Translations under genes and position numbers: made by a program | The notes under the pieces: model-generated | The model's input: only the letters and a program-made list of their open reading frames with translations | What the model was told of the DNA's origin: nothing | Database searches by the model: none | Assembly (NCBI RefSeq): GCF_037975245.1 | Contig: NC_092577.1 | Span: forward strand, 23,462,398 to 23,526,397 | DNA length: 64,000 bases | Direction: 5' to 3' | Origin: Apostichopus japonicus | Taxonomy: Eukaryota > Echinodermata > Holothuroidea > Aspidochirotida > Stichopodidae | Shown here: piece by piece, positions 11,516-22,728 of the stretch | Position numbering within the stretch: the stretch's first letter is position 1 | Layout of the letters: each line of letters opens with the position of its first letter

Positions 11516-11582
11516 TATTTAAGCTTGTGAGGTTGGTAACACATATTCAAAAAGGCCAAAGGTTAATACTCTACATGATCTA

Positions 11583-12548
11583 GTGGTAGAATTGACTTCA
11601 ATTGCCAAGGAAGGACCCATCTATGTATGTTGCTGCTGTGAACAATTGTGGTTAAAAAAGAGTGTTAAAAATGTGAAAACATTGAAAGAAAAGGTAAGTT
11701 CACACCATCAGATTTACCTAAAAGACATTGTCAATCCTGATAATAATATCCATATCTGTAATACTTGTCATAAATGTCTTGAAGATGGTAGATCTCCCAC
11801 TTCATTAAGTCATGGCTTATTGAAGCTGCATTAAATACCACCACAATTATGCAATTTGAACAATCTTCAAGAAAGCCTAGTAGCTTTGAGGATTCCCTTC
11901 ATGAAGATTCAAGAACTACCTCGAGGAGGTCAATTAGGTATTAGTGGAAATGTGATCAATGTTCCTTCCAATATTTCCACTACTGTATCTACTTTGCCAA
12001 GAACTGTAAATGAACAAGAAATAATAACTTTGCAATTGAAGAGGGAAATGGATTACAATCATTCTTATCATGTTCGTAATATTCGTCCGCTGCGTGTTCT
12101 CAAAGCTGCAAAATGGTTAGTTGAAAAATAGTCACTTATACAAACAAGATGATATTTTTATTAATGAAAACTTCAATTTGATGATTGGAATGAAACTGAC
12201 AATAGTAGTGATCATCTTGAAACTGGAAACATTATTAGGTGCCCCCATAGAGTTATCTCCTGGGCAAATATGCAGTATTGCTCCTGCAGAAGGGAAATAT
12301 TCCTCTAGGAATATTCCAAGATAGAAATGCTGAAGAATTGTCATTTCCGACATTGTTTTGTGGCTTACCTAGACAAGAAGGATTTATGGATTTACCTTTA
12401 CTACAGTCAGGTTTGCAAGAGGGAACTGCGCCATAGAGACAGACGGTTTGCAAACAATACGGCTAACAGTTTCTTCAAGTTAAAAAAGCAAAGAGAAAGT
12501 ATCTTTTTGCTTACGCAGATGCAAGTACATGTCACTTCCAACAGCTAG
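11583..12548 (+). pseudogene. Helentron zinc-binding and pre-Rep region (decayed)
   Basis: One frame (11583-11834) reads IYVCCCCEQLWLKKSV followed by IHICNTCHKCLEDG, two CxxC pairs that form the zinc-binding region found between the N-terminal proteases and the Rep domain of Helitron proteins. The next frame (11856-12131) reads ELPRGGQLGISGNVINVP and then RPLRVLKAAKWLVE. These match the second Helentron at 23.2-23.9 kb (VCCCCQQLWYKESV, NLKGNMVNVAADVSST). From 12250 onward the coding frame jumps repeatedly (FPTLFCGLPR in one frame, KRELRHRDRRFANN in another), which shows indel decay. Confidence 0.65.
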
Positions 12549-12589
12549 CTTACTAAAAACACCTGGGTCCCTTGAGAACTTAATTCATT

Positions 12590-13732
12590 TAGATGAAGGA
12601 TTTGGTATCTTTAAATTTCTTAGAGGATCTCCTCCATATTGGCAAAACGCACAGAAAGACCTTTTCGCCATGATACGGCAATTGGGTTTGCCAACTTGAT
12701 TAATGTCTCTGTCAGCTGCTGAAACAAAATTGGTACATCTCTTACAAATTCTTTCAATAACAGTCAAAGGTCATAATGTCTCTCATTAAGTCAGACCCTG
12801 TAACATGTGTCAGATATTTTCATTTTGCTTTTCACACTTTCCTTACCATGTTCTTGCAAAACAATCTAAATCAAATTGGTAGTCTGCAGGATTATTTTTA
12901 TCGCATCGAGTTTCAGCAGCGTGGCTCACCACATGTCCATATGCTAGTTTGGATTGAGGATGCACCTTCTACTCAACACAGTACTCTTGAAGATATTGCA
13001 AGGAAATATGTGCCGATTCTCCTTTCCAATGCCTCCAATGAGGAAAAGTATTTTTAAACCACTGAGTTCTCACGAATCTACAGCTGATCTAAAAAAGATA
13101 TACCAAGATATTTGCACAAGACTTACAGAAATGAAAATGAGTAGTGACTCTAGATTTGATGAGTTTCTCCAAGAGTTGAGTATTACTGAAGAAACTTACA
13201 TCTTACCAATAAGGTCATCTTTAACTAGAGATCACCAAGTAGTATAAGAATAAATTCTTATCATACATTTGTACTACGTGCCTGGCAAGCGAATATGGAT
13301 ATGCAATTTGTGCTAGACCCCTACGCATGTGCAATGTACATTGCATCATATATAAATAAATCTCAAAGGGGCATGAGTAATATACTAAAAAGAGCTGCTG
13401 AAGAAGCAAAAGCAGGCAACAAAGATATTACAATCAAAGTCACACACATTGGTAATAATTTCCTCAATAGTGTTGAAATAAGTGCCCAAGAAGCTGTGTA
13501 TTATATTCTACAGCTACCCTTTCATAAGTCCAGTAGATCCATCACTTTCATTAATACAAACCCCCCTGAGAAACAGTTCATGTTACTGAAACCTCTTAGT
13601 GAAATACAAAAAATGAAAGATACCGATACTAACTTTGAATGTGACAATCTTCTAAAGAAGTATGCCAGACGGCTCAAAATACTAGAAAACTTGTCTAGCA
13701 GAGTTGGTCTCAATCTACAACCTAACATATGA
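12590..13732 (+). pseudogene. Helentron Rep (HUH nuclease) domain, decayed
   Basis: The rolling-circle replication initiator is recognisable. Residues SDPVTCVRYFHFAF...FYRIEFQQRGSPHVHMLVWIEDAP at 12785-12975 contain the HUH metal-binding motif (HVHML). After a frame break, residues LDPYACAMYIASYINKSQRG at 13310-13370 contain the two catalytic tyrosines of the Y2 motif and the conserved Lys. The text between the two motifs is split into three frames. In Helitrons this domain nicks DNA and joins strands during rolling-circle transposition. Both tyrosines and both histidines persist, but the frame does not. Confidence 0.8.
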
Positions 13733-13813
13733 TTTCCAATCCCACAGTGAAGTAGAAAGTAACACAGATGAGGAAGATAACACTGCTGCTGAATCTGCTG
13801 ATGACACTGGCAG

Positions 13814-15717
13814 TTGTTATCATGTAGGCAACTTAAAATACCAGAAAAGAAAGTCATTAGATTTGTTAACATTAAAAAGGAAACTGATCCAGAAAATCCC
13901 TTCAGAGAACTTTTACTCCATTTTTACCCTTGGAGAAAGGAACAAGATATCAAAGGTGACCACAGTTCTTACCAAGAAAAGTATTGCCAATGCACTGAAC
14001 AAATATCCATGAAGCAAGCTATGTTTTCGTCAGTAGCAAAGAGTGAACTTCATGCTGCATTTTCAGAATATCAATTGTCGACTTGTGCATTATGTGGACA
14101 TGAACCTTGGGTAAAGGCATATTCTGCACCAAATATGGAACATTTCAATGAACAAGACCTAGCAGAAGACATTCAATACTCATCAAACTTTTCATCTCTT
14201 CTGCCTAGTGAACTTTCCCACTCAAGGTATGACTTGGGCCAAGATATTAGAGTTTCATTAAATTCTCATAACACTGAACTTTGGGTACCACTCTGTATTC
14301 CGGATGCTCAATACTATCCTCTAGTGCAAAGTCTGAATGTTAAGCAAAAGTGTATTTTTCATCATGTTCTCCATGCATTCAAAATGAAAGAAATTCCTCT
14401 ACATTTGTTTATTACTGGAGGTGCTGGAGTTGGTAAATCTCAGCTCCTTAAAGCAATCCACCAAAGTTTGCTTCGCATTTTTTCTCCTGGTTTACAGGAA
14501 AATCCGGATGATCTGAAAGTACTTTTGACTGCTCCTACAGGAAAAGCTGTATATCTTATCAGAGGCTCAACTATCCACTCTGCATTACAAATACCTGTAA
14601 GCCAAGGCTTTCACTACAAACCACTTTCAGCTGAAAAATTAAACACTCTTCGTACAAAATATAAATCTCTAAAGCTCATGATAATTGATGAAGTATCAAT
14701 GGTTGGAAATGGCATGTTAAGTTACATTAACATACGATTCCAAGATATGAGTTGACAAGAACCATTTGGCAACGTCAGTGTTATAACCTTTGGAGATCTG
14801 TTCCAATTAAGACCAGTCTTTCATGTATGGATATTTCAAAACTTATCACTTGACTATGGTCCACTCGCTACAAATATGTGGCTTTCTCTCTTTAAAATGT
14901 TTGAATTAGATCAAATAATGCGACAACAAAATGATCCCTTTGCTTTGCACAAATTCTAAACAGATTGCGGGATGGGAAACAGAGGATGATATTTCAGTTC
15001 TCAAGACGAGAACAGTAACAACATGCCCTGCTAATATTCAAGATACATATCTATTCTCAACCAACAAACAAGTGAGTAACCTCAATGACACTGTCTTCAA
15101 TACATTACCTCACACCAAATACTATATCAAAGCTATAGATGTTGTTATTGGTGATGTATCAAAATCAGTTGCTCAACGTATCATTAGTGCCATACCATTA
15201 AATCCAACTATGACAATGGGGCTTTTCAATCAACTACATATTACAGAACAGCAAAAAGTAGAACTCTGTTTAAATATGAATATTGAAGATGGGTTAGTCA
15301 ATGGTACATCTGGAGAAGTAATGACGATTCATACACATTAAAACATAGTCATGATTATTTGGGTACAGTTTGATCTAGAAAATCAATCATTATTTGACTA
15401 CACAAGTGATAAACTGTGGACACCAATTCTGAAAAGTAATAGGCAGTTCACTGTCACTAGACATGAAATGGACATGTATTAACAAAGCAATTTCCTCTTC
15501 GTCCAGCTCATGCTAAAACAATCCACAGAAGCCAAGGAGACACTTTGCAGAAAGTTTTTGTAGACCTTGGTGGAAGAAATATCCAATGACATATGCATTA
15601 TGTTGCATTGAGTCGACTCACATCAATGTCAGGTCTACAGATAGCCAATCTAAATGAAAGCAAAATATCTGTCAGTAGAGAAGTACAAAAAGAAATGGAA
15701 AGGTTGAGAAATTCATC
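13814..15717 (+). pseudogene. Helentron Pif1-like helicase domain, decayed
   Basis: The 313-codon frame at 13814-14755 holds the Walker A motif FITGGAGVGKSQLLKAI, motif Ia LLTAPTGKAVYLIRG and the Walker B box LMIIDEVSMVGNGML, in the arrangement of Pif1 and Helitron helicases. After a stop at 14753-14755 the coding continues in other frames: GDLFQLRPV-like text near 14800, FSTNKQVSNLNDTVF near 15050, and motif VI MHYVALSRLTSMSGLQI at 15593-15645. The helicase unwinds DNA during rolling-circle transposition. Several frame breaks make it inactive as it stands. Confidence 0.85.
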
Positions 15718-15719
15718 AG

Positions 15720-16365
15720 TTGCAACAAATTTCACATACCAAACACTCTCACACCATTGTATTAAAAAATATCAGGTCATTAAGAAAACATGTTTGTGAT
15801 CTCAGATGTGAACATTATCTTCTGAACGCAAGTATTCTTTGTTTAGTTCAGAGCAGACTATGTCATCTTGACTCAGATGCACCATATGCTCTGCCAGACT
15901 TTTCAATGTTCAGGTTTGATTCTAACAAATATTCACATAACAGAAGATCAACTTACGGGAAGTCCCATAGCAGAATATCCCATTAAGTGCAATTCAGTTT
16001 CAGCAGAAATTATTGTAATGAAATATCACAAGATTAAACAAGCACACACATCACTCTTTCTCTATAAATACCCAAACTCTTCAAAAGATATTTTCCTAAA
16101 TGAGCTTGTTAAAGCAGTTAAAAATCATTCAGATCTACAACAAGAAATTGTAACTATTATGGGTGACTTCAACATTGATTACAACACAAATGACTACTTT
16201 TTCACGCAACTTCAGAATCATCTTGGCCAATTGTTCCGCCAAGTCATAACAAAATATACCACAAATTACAATTCAGTCTTAGACTTCATTATACAAACAT
16301 TGTTGGTAATTTTGAGAGTGGTGTTTTGGAATCTTACTTCAGTGACCATAAACCTATTTTTGTAA
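15720..16365 (+). pseudogene. Helentron C-terminal AP-endonuclease-like domain
   Basis: Downstream of the helicase, two overlapping frames carry an exonuclease-endonuclease-phosphatase fold. LKNIRSLRKHVCDLRCEHYLLNASILC gives the opening strand, IVTIMGDFNIDYNTND gives the GDFN catalytic block, and YNSVLDFIIQT corresponds to the family's xSxLDxI block. The fusion of this endonuclease to the helicase C-terminus is the hallmark of the Helentron (Helitron2) group. The domain ends at a stop near 16363. One frame shift around 15870-15980 separates the halves. Confidence 0.75.
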
Positions 16366-16524
16366 CTTACCACTAACATCCTGTTGAAAATCAATCAACA
16401 TTTCTTTTGTGCATAAATTTCACCTTCATATTATCATTTTACATTATTCTTGAAGGAAAGCGTGAAATGCGCCAATTTGTAATTAAGTGTACACTAGAAA
16501 TTTTTCCAACTTTGTTTCTTCCAG

Positions 16525-16938
16525 ATGGCTTCTAAAAGGACCATGCAGCCATATACAAAACCTTTCAAAGCAACTGTGGTTGCCATTGCACCACCTAGAG
16601 AATTTATCAACAACAATGGAGAAAAGAAGTCCATGATATTACTTGCTTTTGCCAACTCAGAAAAGGTATTTAAGGCATCGCTGTACAATTCCAAAATGAC
16701 CTGCATCAAAGAAGGAAGCACTTTAGCAGTAAAAAACTACATCACCAAGCCTGACGGTAGCCTGATTTTTAATCAGGCTACATCCATTTTCTTAACTCAA
16801 CCACTTCAGGTTCCAAGTAAGCTCAAAGAAGAAGCTTACAGCATAGTGCACCCACCTGAAGCTGAGTTAATGGCCATCTCCAAAGCAGCTTCATCTCCTG
16901 TAAATACACCTGTGTCCCTTAAAGGCTTCATCACACAG
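16525..16938 (+). CDS. RPA-like OB-fold gene, first exon
   Basis: ATG at 16525 follows a pyrimidine-rich stretch ending in AG. The exon ends at CAG|GTATGT (16938/16939), phase 0. It encodes about 138 residues: a basic N-terminus (MASKRTMQPYTKPFKATVVA) and a beta-rich segment like an OB fold (FINNNGEKKSMILLAF, EGSTLAVKNYITKPDGSLIF), then a linker ending VSLKGFITQ. Single-strand-binding RPA-like proteins are frequent partners of Helitrons. This gene lies 160 bases downstream of the Helentron in the same orientation, so it may belong to that element. Unlike the Helentron it shows no disruption. It could instead be a host gene flanking the insertion. Confidence 0.6.
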
Positions 16939-17934
16939 GTATGTAACTGCTTGTAGGTATTCTTTTTAGCATTATTTCAATATTAACTGAACTTTCTCTT
17001 CTGCCTTCACACAATTGCTGCTTCTTTCTAGTACAGTTTGTACTTTGAGTGGTTTATAAAGACCAATGCACACAGACATCAGAAAACATGAATCGTGAAA
17101 GAAAAACCTTGTTTCTTGTCTTTGGTTACTTGCCTTTAATAGGCAGGCATTACATTGTATTGGAAACATGTGAAAAACTTGTAAGGATTATGTGTCAAGA
17201 AGAGAAGCTTGAACTAATATCATATTTAATGGGAAAATGGCCAAAATATGCCTTTCTCACCATTGGATTGGCCAAGTAAGCTACCAATGTATCTGTAGGT
17301 ATTATGCCTACAGACCTGCAATTTTCGGAGGGAATTGGGTAGTACATAGAGAAGGGTATTTAGAAGTACACGGAAAAGAAGTACACGGAAAAGTATTTGC
17401 AATGATTGCAAACATAGTTTCAAAATGTAGTTTTGCTCTTAATTTCAGCATGCAGAGCATATTCCATAGATCAAATATCACTGATAGTGTCATTGAATAT
17501 CTGTGTTTTTACACTTTTTGCTGTAGAGTTCTTACAAAGTAGCTCTAGGCTTTTCTGTCACCTTGTTGTAGTTACTCCATGACACAAAGTTTTGCATCTT
17601 TAAGGTAAAAAAGTTGCTGTGGATAAAATTTTAAAAAATAAGATATTTTTTGGTGGGAAATCTATATCTATCCTTTACAGGATTTCAAAACATCATTTGC
17701 GAGAAGTCATAAGTCATTTGATGTTAAAAGAAGCTATTGCAAAACATTGTAAATATAACTTCCAAAGATCAGAGCACCGAGAAAATACTTGAGTGCTGCT
17801 GTTACCCTTAATGTATATTTTGCTTACAATCAATGCTTTTCCGCATTGCAAAGGTCAAATACAGTGTAACGTCACCATAAACAGTTAGCCAGATTAATTA
17901 GTTATGCCATTTTCTGCTTATATACTTTTCCAAG
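16939..17934 (+). other. Intron of the RPA-like gene
   Basis: Bounded by GTATGT at 16939 and CCAAG at 17930-17934. Contains a local duplication GAAGTACACGGAAAA at about 17363-17390. Nothing else is supported. Confidence 0.5.
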
Positions 17935-18150
17935 GATGAAAGCCCAAGATCAGTTAATGTTGCCGGGCGAACCACACACGTTAGAGGCTTAACATTGGAG
18001 GATTCAACATCCAGTATTAAACTCTCGCTCTGGAGGGAACAATCTGAAACCTCACTAAAGATTGGAGACTTCATTTCTGCCACAAATCTGACCATCACAA
18101 AGTTCAACAATGCAGCAACTGATGGTACTACCTCAAGAACTGTCATCAAG
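17935..18150 (+). CDS. RPA-like OB-fold gene, second exon
   Basis: An acceptor (TTTTCCAAG) is followed by 216 in-frame bases and a donor ATCAAG|GTAATG. Phase 0 at both ends fits the first exon. The joined reading continues GFITQ with DESPRSVNVAG and then THVRGLTLEDSTSSIKLSLW and SLKIGDFISATNLTI. The pattern (valine-rich strand, D-x-T/S, x-L-x-L-W, then h-G-D-h-h) is that of an OB-fold DNA-binding domain as in RPA70. No third exon could be recognised before 19 kb, so the 3' end is unresolved and the gene may be truncated. Confidence 0.65.
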
Positions 18151-21100
18151 GTAATGAATACACCTTTCAATTGGTTTGTTACTGTTTGTATGCTTGGTAC
18201 TACATGAATAGAAGATTGAGTGGTGAGGTCATGCACATTGAATGCAAGAAACCTCTCTGTTTGTTGCAATGCATTTGTCTTCGTGTGTGTGCATATGCGT
18301 ACCTGTGTCACTTAGCTTCTTATAACAATTTCTCAACAAGAGAAGCTTTTTGGTATGAAGGTGCATCACATTGAAGAGAAAAGCTGTATTGTTTGGATTA
18401 CTTGCTGAAAGCCAATGAACCTATGCGTTCAGGTGGAGATACTGTATTTTGCTGGTGACTTTCCACAAAATCAAGGCTTCATCTATAGCCCTTGGTAGGT
18501 CAGATGGCATTATTAGGACTTAACATATGATATACCAATAACATTGTCAGCGGATGTCAATTAGTGTGGGGTTCAGAAACCTCCAGATGTACGTTTGTGT
18601 TTGTGTGTAACCAAGAAAGTGTGTAACAAATGAAGCTAAGTAATGTTCACAGGTATGTCATGTGGTGCCTCTGGGACTCATGACATCAAAGGTCAATGAA
18701 CAATACCTTTATGTCACACTGTCAAAATCATTTACAGAGAGTAAATGAAACAAAGTTTTCGGTTAAAATAAGGTTCACCAGGTCAATGCGGCAAAAATGA
18801 TGCAAAATGTGTGTCACAAACTCCTCCAAGACGATAGGTCCGAAGAAAATCAAACTTGATGGGTACATGCCTAGGTATGTGATGTTGTGCCTCTGTAACT
18901 TATGATCTCATTATTATCATTGTTGGGTCCTTAGCTCAAGAAAGAAAACTCGGAGGCAATTTTTGGAGATCTGTTCTTTGTGAAATGCGCTCAACTTTGA
19001 CAGCGTAGCGATTAACTGATGAGAGTAAAAAAAATGAAGCAAAAGACATAGAAAATAAATTGCTACTAATATCTCCATACACTACCCCTTTAACTCTTGA
19101 GGACTTCCAAACTCACTACCCCTTTAACTCTACAGGACTACCAAACTCACTACCCCTTTAACTTCCAAACTCCCAAGAAACTGCATATACGTAATATAAA
19201 CCACATAACAACATCCCTGAAAAATATGCATTGTGAAATAGATCACCTTTCATATAAACCCTAGCCAAGTCTAAACTACAAACTTGATAAACCTCCAATT
19301 TCCCCACTGAATACCACAGTACTGAAAAACACATTCACCCAGGCTAACCCAGGGAAGCTTAACTGAACGAGAATATTGAAATAAACCCAAGCCCAATAAA
19401 AGTACGTATACCCCTGCAACAAACGATTGCAAAATAACATGTAACCGAAACAATTTTCCCACCTCCACGTAAGAACCGAAACGAAAGAACCTGATGTACT
19501 GCAGTTCACAACCGTAAACTGGAAAAACAAAATACAATTATGAGTAAGAACACTGCAACATACGCAATGTCAATCTCTAACAAAAACCTTGACACATCTT
19601 ACAAAAACATAAAACTGCACTGCAACCAAGTAATAAGGAACAATGTTAAGTAAGTCCTAACGTTACACTCGGAATACAACAAGACATATATGCATTTAAT
19701 ATATAAAGTATAGGAATACACTCTCGCTACTATCTCCATGAAGAAAGAGCAAAGTCACATGTACCAAAAAGAAACCTAGCAACCTCACAGAAAAACCCAT
19801 ATCCCAAGAAAGCTGTCAATAGACAATAAAATAAACAAAGGAACTATTTACCCACCTAAACCTTATAATTGCATACCCAAGCTGCCGAAACACCATCTGA
19901 AAAACAGCAACAGCCCAAACAAGATGGCTGAAGTCAATCTAAGTTTCACTCACTGAAAACGAGGGCGCTATAAACCAATTGAAGGAGTAAAGACTAAACT
20001 AGAAATCAAATTTGGTTACAACAATCATTATTATTATTACCATTATCATTATTTTTATTACTAATATTGCCCAGTATATTGTAATCTGTGTTAACCAGAG
20101 GTACTTGATCCACCATCTGACGAGAGTGATTTCATTATAACTGCAGTGACACAGGCAAAAGTGACAGGAATGTCTATTGTTGCACTCCTCTAAAAACAAT
20201 ATTGTTCATACTTTGTTTCCAGCAGTCATCTTGCTTTTTTGTTCTTGCCATATTTTGTGTTACAACGTGTGTTATTTCTCTCTCTTTTTAACAATCATAA
20301 AACGTCTTCCAGTACAGTGCACAATGAAAACCGAACTTATTAAGTATGTATGTATTAAGGGTGCTTAGGAACTGAAAATTTCAGTTCCCACCAAACCTGG
20401 AACTTGGAAAGCATTCAGTTCTGCTTCACCCCCACTATTATTGTTATCGACATTTCCTAGTTCATAACTGCAAGAAAACACATCTTTGACTGGACATAGC
20501 ACATCAGGGCCATTCTCGGTCACGTGTGTGACGACTTATTAGAGGCTATTAATTAATCGCACTAGTAAGGACAGTCGAATTGTTTAAAAAATAATGTGTA
20601 AAGTTATGTGTGCTATTACATTCCATCATATGTTAAATTATTCTATTTTAAAAGGTTAGACACTAGGATAGAAAAATGTGTCTGAAGGCACAAAAGTGTC
20701 GTGAATAACACTCATTAAAACCATGTTCATTAACTTTTCTTGTTAAACACATTCACATTGAAGTAATATTGATATTTGTTACCGCAGTTATCTTGTTCAT
20801 GGCTTTAATTTAAAATTAGTCAACTTCTTGTAGTAATGTTATCAAACATTATTATATCATTGTTCTCAGTTATTTTACAGCTATTTTTATGTTACTGAGC
20901 AGCTTGTATTTGATATTTTTCGCATTTTTTTGGAATAAACTAGTTTGTTCATGTAAATCCTTATCATAGTCTTTGATAATTTTGTTTTGATGACTCACAT
21001 TGTCTTACCATTCAGGCGTGCAGGAAAAAATTCAGGATTATCAGTATTTGCAATTTATAAAAATGTTAAAATAGAGGTATTTAGGACTGTCTGACATTTG

Positions 21101-21385
21101 CTATGGTATGAAAATGTCCCAAAATATTTCACATCGAAAATAAAAAGTTTATCCCTCCCACACAACAGGAAATTTTCCATACAATCCTGAATATGGATGA
21201 TTCATGAAGTATATTGAATTTGTAAGGTGTGAAATTTTACAATTACTTGGTAATTCCATCTAGGACGCAACTGCTACTTAACAAAAGTCATGATGGGAAA
21301 TGTTATTGGCAAAGCAGTGTACAAAACTTCGCACAACAAAGAAAAGATAAACATACTCTACCATGGACCATTTATGCATTCAGCA
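18151..21385. other. No complete gene; dispersed and tandem repeats
   Basis: From about 18430 to 18930 the sequence resembles the family near 48.3-48.5 kb (RTCRCAAACTCCTMCA words, AACTTGRTGGGTA, GTGCCTCTG, GATGTCAAAGGTCAA). At 19081-19163 three copies of a roughly 30 bp unit (CACTACCCCTTTAACTC, then ggactaccaaa) stand in tandem. From 19.3 to 21.3 kb I see no gene. The overlapping frames at 19271-19537 on the minus strand have no recognisable motif. Confidence 0.4.
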
Positions 21386-21750
21386 CAAGGGCGGCGGAAG
21401 CACTTTTAACCTGGGTGGCACCGACGTCGAAGGGCACTTTGCAGAAATTCGATTGGACTCATGCAGCCTGATATTTAGTTCCCTTTATAACTGTTATTGT
21501 ATTATCTCCCCCCCCCCCTTGAAGGAAAAATGCATACAACTTTTTTTCCAATCGAAATAGCTTTGAGTTTGACCCACATTAATTCATTAATAGTTCTAAA
21601 TTAGGATTAGATCTCTTACTGAAATATCGCTCAACTAATAAGGTGATCAAGAGTACACTTTTCATGTAGAAAATGGGCACATTTTTAACCTAAGGAAAAG
21701 TGGGGGGGGGGCACGTGCTATCTGAGCCACCCCCGGTTCCGCCGCCCTTG
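21386..21750. mobile_element. Non-autonomous hAT element with 8 bp target duplication
   Basis: The ends are CAAGGGCGGCGGAA (21386-21399) and TTCCGCCGCCCTTG (21737-21750), a perfect 14 bp inverted repeat. It is flanked on both sides by ATTCAGCA (21378-21385 and 21751-21758). An 8 bp duplication and CA-GGCGGCGGAA-type ends define a hAT element. The 365 bp interior includes runs of C (21508-21517) and G, and has no transposase. The ends match those of the 10.3 kb hAT at 30.3-40.6 kb, which suggests a common transposase source. Confidence 0.85.
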
Positions 21751-21758
21751 ATTCAGCA

Positions 21759-22129
21759 TCAATGAAAAGTAGAGCCTAATAACAGTCATGTACAATAAAA
21801 GCAGCTCGGTCCTTGTGAATCCAGTTGCGTCTTCATATGTATTTTACTTCCAATCACACTACTAGGGCTGACTGTAGTCGAACTCCTGATGATACGAACG
21901 AGTGGGAGGACGTAGTCTTCTGGTTCTATTGGCTATGAATCAATGCATTTGTCAGAGTAAAACAAATCCTCCATGCGACGGGGGCAAACCATTTTTCCGG
22001 ATTTTCGCTGGCATGTCGTACGACAGCTACAGACCGAGGGATGATCCGCTCTCAGCCCCAGTCCCCTTACATCGGGACTGTGACTGTGTGGATCATCGTC
22101 GGGTGTGCATCACCATTCCCCTCGAAAGG
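21759..22129 (-). repeat. Body of a U2-headed SINE-like repeat (extent uncertain)
   Basis: Continues on the minus strand from the U2-like head. The sequence is GC-richer than its surroundings and not coding in a recognisable way. Words include ATGGTGATGCACACCCGACG and GGGACTGGGGCTGAGAGCGG. The 3' boundary is not certain; it may reach only to about 21870. Confidence 0.35.
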
Positions 22130-22174
22130 GAACAGATACTACACATGATCTTATCCAAAAGGCCGAGAAGCGAT
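22130..22174 (-). ncRNA. 5' end of U2 snRNA (45 nt fragment)
   Basis: The minus strand reads ATCGCTTCTCGGCCTTTTGG then ATAAGATCATGTGTAGTATC and TGTTC. This matches the first 45 nucleotides of U2 snRNA with two differences as recalled (C to A at 21, A to T at 30). It covers the segment that includes the branch-site recognition sequence (GTGTAGTA). Homology stops abruptly after TGTTC. It is therefore a fragment serving as the head of a repeat or a chimeric retrocopy, not a working U2 gene. It lies exactly where the second Helentron loses homology. Confidence 0.75.
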
Positions 22175-22728
22175 GCTACTTCTGTAGAAGATGCTACTTC
22201 TGTAGGAGCTGCATTTTCAAATAAAGGTGCATCTTTGACCCAAACTAGCATGTGAATGTGTGGGGAACCTCTCTGTTGGGACCCAACTCTGTAGAAATGA
22301 TCAATGATTTCACCAATTGGATGATATGAACTATACAGGAAATTATTCAAGAACCTACGAAACATGTAATCAAAGTGACGTGCACACGTGACAGGGTCAC
22401 TCTGGATAAGGTCAGATTTCTCATTCCAATTCATGTTTAAGAGTTCTTCATCTGTGAAGTGTTTGTTTTTTATTGTTCTTCCAAGGATGTTGAGTAGGTA
22501 AAGCCATCTTGTTTCAGCAGCAGAGAATGACAGAAACCATGTTGGGATTCTAAGTTGTCGAATCATTGCAAACAGTTCTTTCTTGGACCTTTCCCAATAG
22601 GGAGGGGATCCTCGTAATGTTCGGAATACTCTAAATCCTTCATGTAGGGTCAAGATTTGCTTGATACTTTCATTTGTTTTGAAATGTTGAGCAGTTAATT
22701 TCTTCCCTTTTGTTCTTTTCTTTCGCAT
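22175..22728 (-). pseudogene. Second Helentron: Rep HUH part, truncated
   Basis: An intact frame from 22728 down reads GFRVFRTLRGSPPYWERSKK, then SDPVTCARHFDYMFRRFLNN and RVGSQQRGSPHIHMLVWVKDAP. The last is the HUH motif (HIHML) of a Helitron Rep domain. About 20 codons later the U2-headed repeat interrupts it, so the catalytic tyrosines, helicase and endonuclease are absent. It is about as long and as similar to the plus-strand Helentron as a different subfamily member would be (for example QQRGSPHVHMLVWIEDAP there). Confidence 0.8.

Noticed and set aside
19271-19537. Two overlapping minus-strand frames of 84-88 codons
   Set aside because: Hydrophobic, no family resemblance, no splice or start context; likely chance.
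22130-22174. Functional U2 snRNA gene
   Set aside because: Only the first 45 nt are present. The rest of U2, including the Sm site and 3' stem-loops, is missing.
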